Both the position numbers and the translations under genes were made by a program. From contig JAJQRA010000020.1 in the NCBI GenBank assembly GCA_046533095.1, positions 171,240 through 235,239 of the forward strand: a DNA stretch of 64,000 nucleotides, in the 5' to 3' direction. Below are positions 25,769 to 33,352 of the stretch, in pieces; within the stretch, counting starts at the first letter, position 1; the number at the start of each line of letters is the position of its first letter. Source of the stretch: ZAX-1 sp046533095 (lineage in GTDB: Bacteria > Bacillota > Clostridia > Lachnospirales > Lachnospiraceae). The notes under the pieces were generated by a model, which saw nothing but the letters and a program-made list of their open reading frames with translations, had not been told where the DNA came from and did no database searches.

Positions 25769-26485
25769 ATGAAAAAATTGGATTTATTATATGAGGGAAA
25801 AGCGAAAAAAGTATTTTCAACGGATTTAAAAGATGTACTGATTGTGGACTATAAAGATGATGCAACGGCATTTAATGGAGAGAAAAAGGGAACAATCGTT
25901 GGAAAAGGCGTGATCAATAACCGGATGTCAAATGCGATCATGAAGGTTTTGGAAAAAGAGGGAGTGCCAACTCATTTTGTGGAAGAGTTAAGCGAGCGGG
26001 AAACCGCTGTAAAAAAAGTGGAAATTGTGCCATTGGAAGTCATTATAAGGAATGTTTCGGCAGGGAGTTTTGCGAAAAAGCTAGGGATTGAGGAAGGCAG
26101 GAAATTGCTTGCGCCTACGCTTGAATTTAGCTACAAGGACGATGCATTGGGCGATCCGATGATTAATGATTATTATGCCTTGGCATTAGGCATTGCAACA
26201 AAAGAAGAGATTGCGGCAATTACAGACGATGCATTTAAAGTGAATGTGGTATTACAGTCATTTTTTGCAGAGATAGGCATTGATTTAATCGATTTTAAAT
26301 TAGAATTTGGAAGATATGAGGGAAAGGTTATTCTGGCAGATGAAATTTCTCCCGATACCTGTCGCTTATGGGATGCGAAGACAAAGGAAAAACTTGACAA
26401 GGATCGTTTTAGAAGAGATATGGGCAATGTAGAGGGTGCCTATCAAGAAGTATTTAAAAGACTTTTGCTGCATGTGGAAAAATAA
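25769..26485 (+). CDS. purC: Phosphoribosylaminoimidazole-succinocarboxamide synthase
   Basis: 238 residues from ATG 25769, the family's usual N-terminus MKKLDLLYEGKAKKVF; an upstream in-frame ATG at 25712 is not supported. It ligates aspartate to CAIR using ATP (purine pathway). LYEGKAKKVF is the ATP loop, EVIIRNVSAGSFAKKLG near 91 the substrate site, and ILADEISPDTCRLWD near 190 the C-terminal signature. First gene of the set purC-purF-purB. Confidence 0.96.
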   Translation: MKKLDLLYEGKAKKVFSTDLKDVLIVDYKDDATAFNGEKKGTIVGKGVINNRMSNAIMKVLEKEGVPTHFVEELSERETAVKKVEIVPLEVIIRNVSAGSFAKKLGIEEGRKLLAPTLEFSYKDDALGDPMINDYYALALGIATKEEIAAITDDAFKVNVVLQSFFAEIGIDLIDFKLEFGRYEGKVILADEISPDTCRLWDAKTKEKLDKDRFRRDMGNVEGAYQEVFKRLLLHVEK

Positions 26486-26521
26486 GTAGAAAGCGGCCTG
26501 CGAAAGAGGGCAGATTTATTT

Positions 26522-26639
26522 GCAAAGTGGGACAAGTTTAGTTCGCAAATAGAAATGCCTGTGAAAGCAGAAGGGCAAGTGCAAAGTGGGACAGGTTTAG
26601 TTCGCAAATAGAAATGCCTGTGAAAGCAGACGGACAGGA
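26522..26639 (+). repeat. 59-bp tandem duplication between purC and purF
   Basis: Two head-to-tail copies (26522-26580 and 26581-26639) starting GCAAAGTGGGACARGTTTAG differ at only a few positions. The second copy ends in the purF ribosome binding site. Confidence 0.92.
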
Positions 26640-26645
26640 GTATAG

Positions 26646-28097
26646 GTGAAAGAAAGCGATATAGAAGAGGGATATCCGCGAAAAGACGGCTTGCATGAAG
26701 AATGCGGGGTGTTTGGCATCTATGATTTTGATGGGAAAGATGTTGCATCTACGATTTATTATGGATTGTTTGCATTACAGCACAGAGGGCAGGAAAGCTG
26801 TGGAATTGCAGTTAGTGCCACGGATGGGCCGAAGGGTAAAATAACTTCTCATAAGGGCATGGGTCTGGTAAATGAAGTTTTTACCGAGGAATCTCTAGCC
26901 ACAATGAGAGGCGACTTAGGTGTGGGGCATGTGCGTTATTCAACAGCAGGTGCATCTACACGTGAAAATGCCCAGCCACTTGTCCTAAACTATGTAAAAG
27001 GTACGTTGGCATTGGCACACAATGGGAATTTAGTCAATGCAAGAGAATTGCGCCATGACCTAGAGTATACCGGAGCTATTTTTCAAACGACCATAGATTC
27101 TGAAGTCATTGCATACCATATCGCGCGTGAACGCCTTGTGTCGCACAGCGTAGAAGAGGCGGTAAGGCGTGCGGCCCAAAAAATGCAGGGAGCATATTCG
27201 TTGGTGATATCCAGCCCGCGAAAATTAGTTGGGGCACGGGATCCGTTTGGATTTAAACCCCTTTGTATTGGAAAAAGGGACAATGCCTATATTTTGGCAT
27301 CGGAAACATGTGCATTAGAAACGGTAGAGGCAGAATTTGTCCGCGACGTACTGCCGGGGGAAGTTGTCACAATTACACCTGAAATGGGAATTTCCTCTGA
27401 TACCACGTTATGCTTAAAAAAGGAGCAGACTGCCCGCTGCATCTTTGAATATATCTATTTTGCAAGGCCGGACAGCCGGATTGATGGCGTTAGTGTCTAT
27501 GGGGCAAGAATCAAGGCAGGCAGGTTTTTGGCGATGGATTCCTATGTTGAGGCAGATTTAGTCGTAGGGGTGCCGGAATCCGGGAATGCTGCGGCACTAG
27601 GCTATTCGATGGAGTCTAACATTCCCTATGGGACGGCTTTTGTAAAAAATGGGTATGTCGGCAGGACATTTATTAAGCCCAAGCAAAGCAACCGTGAATC
27701 TGGCGTCCGTGTAAAATTAAATATTCTAGGGGAAGCGGTGAAAGGGAAAAGGGTCATTATGATAGATGACTCGATTGTCCGTGGAACAACATCCGATCGC
27801 ATTGTGACGATGCTAAAAGAAGCCGGTGCGAAAGAAGTTCATGTAAGGATCAGTGCACCGCCTTTTTTATGGCCTTGCTATTTTGGAACAGATATTCCGG
27901 CACGGGAACAGTTGATTGCATTTAACCGATCCATAGAAGATATACGTAACGTCATTGGTGCAGATACGCTTGGATATTTAAAGATAGGACGTTTAAGCCA
28001 GCTGGTAGATGGACTGCCTATTTGTAAAGGCTGTTTTAGTGGAACTTACCCCATAGCACCGCCAAAAGATGATATCAGGGGAGACTATGAACAATAG
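26646..28097 (+). CDS. purF: Amidophosphoribosyltransferase
   Basis: 483 residues, GTG start 6-8 nt after AGGAG. It catalyses the first committed purine step, glutamine plus PRPP to phosphoribosylamine. The N-terminal nucleophile cysteine is in EECGVFGIYDF (residue 21), so an N-terminal propeptide of about 20 residues must be removed. The PRPP motif VIMIDDSIVRGTTSDR is near 373. The [4Fe-4S] cysteines of the Bacillus-type enzyme are present in ARCIFEY, LWPCYFG and ICKGCFSG. Activity is expected to be oxygen sensitive. Confidence 0.96.
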   Translation: MKESDIEEGYPRKDGLHEECGVFGIYDFDGKDVASTIYYGLFALQHRGQESCGIAVSATDGPKGKITSHKGMGLVNEVFTEESLATMRGDLGVGHVRYSTAGASTRENAQPLVLNYVKGTLALAHNGNLVNARELRHDLEYTGAIFQTTIDSEVIAYHIARERLVSHSVEEAVRRAAQKMQGAYSLVISSPRKLVGARDPFGFKPLCIGKRDNAYILASETCALETVEAEFVRDVLPGEVVTITPEMGISSDTTLCLKKEQTARCIFEYIYFARPDSRIDGVSVYGARIKAGRFLAMDSYVEADLVVGVPESGNAAALGYSMESNIPYGTAFVKNGYVGRTFIKPKQSNRESGVRVKLNILGEAVKGKRVIMIDDSIVRGTTSDRIVTMLKEAGAKEVHVRISAPPFLWPCYFGTDIPAREQLIAFNRSIEDIRNVIGADTLGYLKIGRLSQLVDGLPICKGCFSGTYPIAPPKDDIRGDYEQ

Positions 28098-28176
28098 ATG
28101 ATTCATGGCAATCATAAATGAAATTGGATTGAATGACGGCAGTTCAATCAGCAGATTCACGGTACAAAGAACGCAC

Positions 28177-28211
28177 CGCCTATCCAAACTGCTTTGCAAT
28201 TCGGATAGGCG
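28177..28211 (+). promoter_or_regulatory. Hairpin in the purF-purB spacer
   Basis: Arms CGCCTATCC (28177-28185) and GGATAGGCG (28203-28211) can extend inward to CAAACTGC/GCAATTCG with mismatches. There is no T-run, so this may be a processing or stability element rather than a terminator. Confidence 0.5.
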
Positions 28212-28252
28212 ATGGTGTCGGCTAAACGCACAAAAATGAGGAGGATTATGAA

Positions 28253-29686
28253 TTGAGTACAGACAACTATAAAAGTCCATTATCCGAACGATATGCAAGC
28301 AAGGAAATGCAGTCTATTTTTTCACCGGAAACAAAATTTAAAACATGGCGGAAATTATGGATTGCATTGGCGGAAACGGAGCAGGAACTAGGGCTTTCCA
28401 TTACAGATGAACAAATCGAGGAACTAAAAAGCCATCAAGATGATTTGAATATAGAAATAGCGCAGGAGCAGGAGAAAAAGGTCCGCCATGATGTGATGTC
28501 CCATGTGTATGCCTATGGTGTACAATGCCCGAAAGCAAAGGGGATTATTCATCTAGGCGCTACGTCATGCTATGTAGGCGACAACACCGATATCATTGTA
28601 ATGACAACGGCGCTGCAGTTAATCCGTAAAAAAATAATGAATGTGATCGATAAGCTTGCAAAATTTGCAGAGGAATACAAGTCCCTCCCAACGCTCGGAT
28701 TTACACATTTTCAGCCGGCGCAGCCAACAACAGTGGGGAAACGTGCCACACTTTGGATACAGGAATTTATGCTGGATTTTGAAGACATTGAGTATGTGCT
28801 AGGTTCCATGAAACTACTTGGCTCAAAAGGGACGACAGGGACGCAGGCAAGTTTTTTAGAACTATTTGAGGGGGATCAAGAAACAGTTGATAAAATGGAT
28901 CCAATGATTGCCAAAAAGATGGGCTTTTTAGAGTGCTATCCTGTTTCCGGACAGACGTACTCAAGAAAAATAGATACAAGGGTACTAAATGTACTGGCAG
29001 GAATTGCGGCAAGCGCACATAAATTTTCAAATGATATCCGCCTGCTGCAGCATTTAAAAGAGATAGAAGAGCCATTTGAAAAAAACCAGATTGGCTCCTC
29101 GGCAATGGCATATAAAAGAAACCCCATGCGCAGCGAACGGATCGCGTCGCTGGCCCGCTACGTCATGGTAGATGCTTTAAATCCGGCAATCACCTCGGCG
29201 GGCCAGTGGTTTGAGCGGACGCTAGACGACTCGGCGAACAAACGCTTAAGCGTAGCGGAAGGTTTTCTGGCAACGGATGGGGTGCTAGACTTATGCCAAA
29301 ACGTGGTGGATGGACTTGTAGTCTATGAAAAGGTTATAGAAAAGCATATCATGAATGAGCTTCCATTTATGGCGACTGAAAATATTATGATGGATGCCGT
29401 AAAAAAAGGCGGAGACCGTCAAGAGCTTCATGAAAAAATCCGTCAACTTTCCATGGAAGCAGGCAGAAATGTGAAAGAAAACGGCGCAGAAAATAATCTG
29501 CTGGAACTCATTGCAAAAGACCCGGATTTTCATTTGACGCTAGAAGAATTGCAGGCGGCAATGGATCCATCCAAATACATCGGATGTGCACCAAGGCAAG
29601 TGGAGCAGTTTTTAGAAAATAGCGTGCATCCTATGCTTGAAAAGAATAAAGGGATGTTAGGAATTAAGGCAGAAATTACGGTGTAA
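28253..29686 (+). CDS. purB: Adenylosuccinate lyase
   Basis: 477 residues, TTG start 8 nt after GAGGAGG. It performs two beta-eliminations in purine synthesis (SAICAR to AICAR, adenylosuccinate to AMP). Superfamily motifs: LGATSCYVGDN near 101, the TGTQASF loop near 197 and the signature SSAMAYKRNPMRSE near 282-295, whose serine is catalytic. Length matches the long Firmicutes form. It probably shares a transcript with purC and purF. Confidence 0.95.
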   Translation: MSTDNYKSPLSERYASKEMQSIFSPETKFKTWRKLWIALAETEQELGLSITDEQIEELKSHQDDLNIEIAQEQEKKVRHDVMSHVYAYGVQCPKAKGIIHLGATSCYVGDNTDIIVMTTALQLIRKKIMNVIDKLAKFAEEYKSLPTLGFTHFQPAQPTTVGKRATLWIQEFMLDFEDIEYVLGSMKLLGSKGTTGTQASFLELFEGDQETVDKMDPMIAKKMGFLECYPVSGQTYSRKIDTRVLNVLAGIAASAHKFSNDIRLLQHLKEIEEPFEKNQIGSSAMAYKRNPMRSERIASLARYVMVDALNPAITSAGQWFERTLDDSANKRLSVAEGFLATDGVLDLCQNVVDGLVVYEKVIEKHIMNELPFMATENIMMDAVKKGGDRQELHEKIRQLSMEAGRNVKENGAENNLLELIAKDPDFHLTLEELQAAMDPSKYIGCAPRQVEQFLENSVHPMLEKNKGMLGIKAEITV

Positions 29687-29778
29687 GGAACCGTTCGTTA
29701 ATAAACGAAATAAGTAATGTCATGAATAGTTCCTTCTTCTTTTGAACATACTGAAATAAAAAGAGGAAAGGAACTTTT

Positions 29779-31140
29779 ATGATGCCAAAATACTTAGAAA
29801 TAATCAAAATACACGCCAGAGAAATCCTTGATTCTAGAGGAAATCCTACCGTGGAAGTGGAAGTGACGGTAAAAAAAGCCGTAGACGATTGTGTGATCGC
29901 AAGGGCAAGTGTTCCATCCGGTGCATCGACCGGACGTTTTGAAGCAGTGGAACTGCGGGATGGCGACGCTAGGTTTTTCGGACTAGGAGTCGTGCAAGCT
30001 GTAAATAACGTAAATGAGCGTATCAGCAAAGCGTTGGTCGGGAAAAATGCATGCGATCAAACAGGAATTGATAAAATTTTAATCCAAGAGGATGGTACAG
30101 AGAATAAACAAAATTTGGGGGCAAATGCAATCCTTGGCGTTTCCATGGCGATCGCAAGGGCAGTGGCAAAGGCGCTTGAAATCCCGCTATACCGCTATTT
30201 AGGCGGAACGTATACAAGGCAAATGCCGGTACCGATGATGAATATATTAAATGGCGGAAAACATGCGGACAATACCGTTGATTTACAGGAATTTATGATT
30301 ATGCCGATTGGGGCAAAGACCTTTAAAGAGGCACTTGCAATGGGTGCTGAGGTATATCATTTTTTAAAAAAAATTCTTGTGGAAGAGGGTTTGTCTACCG
30401 CAGTAGGAGATGAAGGGGGATTTGCCCCGGATTTAAAAGATGCCAAAGACGTACTCCGCTATTTAAACAAAGCGGTAAAAATGGCAGGCTATGAACCGGG
30501 AAAAGATGTTGTTTTCGCGATAGATGCGGCCGCGAGTGAACTTTACAATGAAGATTCCAAACGATATCATTTTCCAGGTGAAAGCAAGATGCGTGGCGAA
30601 GAGGTTGTAAGAGACAGTGCACAGATGATTGCCTATTATGAAAATTTAACCGAACATTTTCCGATCGTTTCCATCGAGGACGGGCTACAGGAAGACGATT
30701 GGGACGGCTGGGCACTCCTAACGAAACAGCTAGGGGATAAAATACAGCTTGTAGGGGACGATTTATTTGTGACAAATGTAAAACGCTTAAAATGCGGAAT
30801 AGACTTAAACGTTGCAAATTCGATTCTCGTGAAAGTAAATCAAATCGGAACCATGACAGAAGCATTCCATGCGATCGAAATGGCGCAAAAAGCAGGATAT
30901 ACAACGGTGATTTCCCATCGTTCCGGTGAAACGAGCGATTCCATGATTGCAGATATTGCAGTTGCAGTCAATGCAGGGCAGATAAAAACCGGAGCCCCAT
31001 GCAGGGGCGAACGAACTGAAAAATATAATCAGCTTTTAAGAATTGAAGAAATGCTTTGTGAAGAAGGCAAATATGAAACTCCGGTTTTCGGCAACAAACA
31101 TGGAGCAAGTAGAGGCAGTTGCTGCAGAGGAAATTGCTGA
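29779..31140 (+). CDS. eno: Enolase with an aberrant C-terminus
   Basis: 453 residues. It converts 2-phosphoglycerate to phosphoenolpyruvate. DSRGNPTVEVEV at 18-29, GASTGRFEAVELRDGD near 43-58, metal and catalytic residues in VGDEGGFAPD, SIEDGLQEDDW and the lysine region LVKVNQIGT, then SHRSGET. After RIEEMLCEEGKYETPVF the frame ends HGASRGSCCRGNC, an odd Gly/Cys-rich tail; the +1 frame over the same bases gives an acidic tail (MEQVEAVAAEEIAE...) to TAA 31160-31162. A one-base indel at the end is suspected. The catalytic core is intact. Confidence 0.93.
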   Translation: MMPKYLEIIKIHAREILDSRGNPTVEVEVTVKKAVDDCVIARASVPSGASTGRFEAVELRDGDARFFGLGVVQAVNNVNERISKALVGKNACDQTGIDKILIQEDGTENKQNLGANAILGVSMAIARAVAKALEIPLYRYLGGTYTRQMPVPMMNILNGGKHADNTVDLQEFMIMPIGAKTFKEALAMGAEVYHFLKKILVEEGLSTAVGDEGGFAPDLKDAKDVLRYLNKAVKMAGYEPGKDVVFAIDAAASELYNEDSKRYHFPGESKMRGEEVVRDSAQMIAYYENLTEHFPIVSIEDGLQEDDWDGWALLTKQLGDKIQLVGDDLFVTNVKRLKCGIDLNVANSILVKVNQIGTMTEAFHAIEMAQKAGYTTVISHRSGETSDSMIADIAVAVNAGQIKTGAPCRGERTEKYNQLLRIEEMLCEEGKYETPVFGNKHGASRGSCCRGNC

Positions 31141-31175
31141 ATCAGACAATAAAACACAGTAAGAACCCAAGGTGG

Positions 31176-31202
31176 AAAGAAGCCCTAAGCAGGCTTCTTT
31201 TT
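31176..31202 (+). terminator. Rho-independent terminator after eno
   Basis: The stem AAAGAAGCC (31176-31184) with GGCTTCTTT (31192-31200) ends in a T-run. Confidence 0.85.
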
Positions 31203-31258
31203 GCATGATGCCTTGGTGCAATAAACATGAAAGCAACGATCTGAAAGATTTGTAAAAG

Positions 31259-31287
31259 TTGAAGAATGGGCTAGAGTATGGTATGAT
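31259..31287 (+). promoter_or_regulatory. Promoter of the broken AAA-ATPase gene
   Basis: TTGAAG (31259-31264), 17 bp, TATGAT (31282-31287), about 47 bp before the start codon. Confidence 0.6.
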
Positions 31288-31333
31288 ATAAATAGAGAAA
31301 CGAAGAGATCAAGGAGTGCGGAGGAAAAGTATC

Positions 31334-32847
31334 ATGAAATTTAAACCATTACCAATTGGGATAGAGAATTTCAGAAAGTTGATAACCAACGGATATTACT
31401 ATGTAGACAAGACTTCGCTAATTACGGAACTGTTGGAACAAAAGGGGGAAGTCAACCTGTTTACCAGGCAAGGAGGTTTGGAAAGACTTTAAGCTTGAGT
31501 ATGATGAAGTACTTTTTTGAAGATACAGGGGATGCTAGGAAGAATGCAGAGTGTGTAGCACTGTTTCAGGGCACAAAAATCATGGGTGAGACAGAAAAGG
31601 TACAAAAGTATATGGGGAAATACTCTGTGATTTCTTTGACATTAAAGTCAGGGAAACAAGCAGATTTTGAACAGTCTTTTTATGCACTCAAAGAAAGTAT
31701 TGCTCGTGAATATAAAAGGCATTTATCTGTTGTGGATCGGATTAACCTGAAAGCAAACCGGGAACGGTTTTTAAGGTATGCCCAAATGCAGGGGGAACAA
31801 AAAGAATATAATACGTCGCTGCAATTTTTGAGTGAATGCCTATATCAAGTGTATCAGAGCAGGGTCGTTATTTTGATTGATGAATATGACGTGCCACTGG
31901 AAAATTCCTATTTTAGGGGATTTTATAATGAGATGATTGACTTTATCTGTTCCTTGTTCGAGCCTGCATTAAAAACAAACGAATTTTTAGAGTTTGCTGT
32001 TATTACAGGGTGCTTAAGAATTAGCAAGGAAAGTATATTCACCGGACTAAATAATTTGGAGATCATATCCATTTTAAATAAAACATATGGGGAGTATTTT
32101 GGGTTTACACAAGACGAAGTGGATGCAATGCTGCATTACTATGGGAGAGAGTCAAGAAGTGCTAAGGTGAGGGAGTGGTATAATGGATACCGCTTTGGAA
32201 ATGAGCAGGTATACAACCCATGGTCTGTGATTAAAGTGATGAAAAAACTTCAAGAAGACGGAGACGATTTTATGGAGCCATTCTGGGCAAATACTAGCTC
32301 TAATAATATCGTGCATATTTTGATTGAGCAGGCAAATCCTACTGTGCGCAAGGAGATTGAGGATCTGATGGGTGGCGGGGTCATCGAAAAGCCGATATAT
32401 TTAGAAACGACTTACGCAGACCTCTATACGACACAGGACAACCTTTGGAGCATCATGCTTTTTACAGGGTATTTAACACAGGTATCCGGCAGGCAGAAAG
32501 ACAGACAGCAGTACCTGTCCATGAAAATACCAAATGAAGAGGTAAAATACATTTATGAGAATGTGATTTTGGAATGGTTTTATGAGCAAGTGAAGACCAA
32601 AGATCTTCGGAAGTTCTACCAGGCGATTGTGGATGGCGATTCTGAAACCCTAGAAGAAGAATTGTCTAACAATCTATGGCAGACGATCAGCTGCTATGAC
32701 TATCAGGAAAATTATTACCATGGTTTTTTGACAGGGCTGCTAAAAAATTTCCAGGACTATGAAATCTTATCCAATGATGAGAGCCCTTGCACTTTTATGC
32801 AAAAAATACACAAAAGTGACTTCGTGACAATGGACTGTGAATCGTAA
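31334..32847 (+). pseudogene. AAA-ATPase-like/PD-(D/E)XK family protein, frameshifted and 3'-truncated
   Basis: The ATG at 31334, after AAGGAG, opens with FKPLPIGIENFRKLI and NGYYYVDKTSLI, the start of the large clostridial AAA-ATPase-like family. The frame breaks at about 31466-31474, inside the Walker A segment: the family reads FTRPRRFGKT, and one missing C gives the shift. The second frame (from before 31495) carries VVILIDEYDVPLENSY (Walker B), WYNGYRFG and PWSVI. It stops at 32847 after YYHGFLTGLLKNFQDYEI, where relatives continue into a C-terminal nuclease-like domain. So both the P-loop and the C-terminus are damaged. Confidence 0.82.
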
Positions 32848-32886
32848 CATGTTTGCCCATTTTTTTTGAGATTTTAGAAAAAATAG

Positions 32887-32915
32887 TTGAAAATGCCATT
32901 CCTGTATGGTATAAT
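32887..32915 (+). promoter_or_regulatory. Sigma-A promoter of secG
   Basis: TTGAAA (32887-32892), 17 bp, TATAAT (32910-32915), about 50 bp before secG. Confidence 0.8.
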
Positions 32916-32964
32916 ACTAAAAGTTATGGAAAAGAAGCGGTACAGCAAGTAGGAGGCGTTGGTA

Positions 32965-33204
32965 GTGGATATCTTAAAAGTGGTTTTAACAGTTGCATTT
33001 ATAATAATTTCTCTTGCTTTGATCGTAATCGTATTAATGCAAGAAGGAAAATCCGCAGGTCTTGGAGCCATCAGCGGCGCAGCGGACACCTATTGGGGTA
33101 AGAATAAGGGACGTTCCATGGAGGGAATGCTCGTTAAACTTACAAGAGTACTTGTAATACTGTTTTTAGTAATTGCTGCCGTACTGAATATAGGAAGTTT
33201 TTAA
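32965..33204 (+). CDS. secG: Preprotein translocase subunit SecG
   Basis: 79 residues from GTG 32965, 8 nt after AGGAGG; an in-frame TTG lies 6 bp earlier. Two membrane helices (about 3-23 and 57-76) flank the conserved cytoplasmic loop LMQEGKSAGLGAISG. SecG assists protein export through SecYE. It is followed by rnr and smpB, a common Firmicutes order (secG-rnr-smpB). Confidence 0.93.
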   Translation: MDILKVVLTVAFIIISLALIVIVLMQEGKSAGLGAISGAADTYWGKNKGRSMEGMLVKLTRVLVILFLVIAAVLNIGSF

Positions 33205-33214
33205 AGAACGCAAG

Positions 33215-33246
33215 AGGCTGCCGAGATTTTCGGCAGCCTTTTTTTC
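33215..33246 (+). terminator. Rho-independent terminator after secG
   Basis: A perfect 10-bp stem AGGCTGCCGA/TCGGCAGCCT (33215-33224, 33230-33239) is followed by a run of T. Expression of rnr must therefore use read-through or its own promoter. Confidence 0.92.
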
Positions 33247-33352
33247 TCTATAGAGATAAGGGAATTGATGGCGCAGTAAAAGGAAAGGTATAAAAAATGA
33301 TTTGATACCTCTAGACGGCGTACCTGTAAAAGGCAGGAAGATGGGAGCAACA

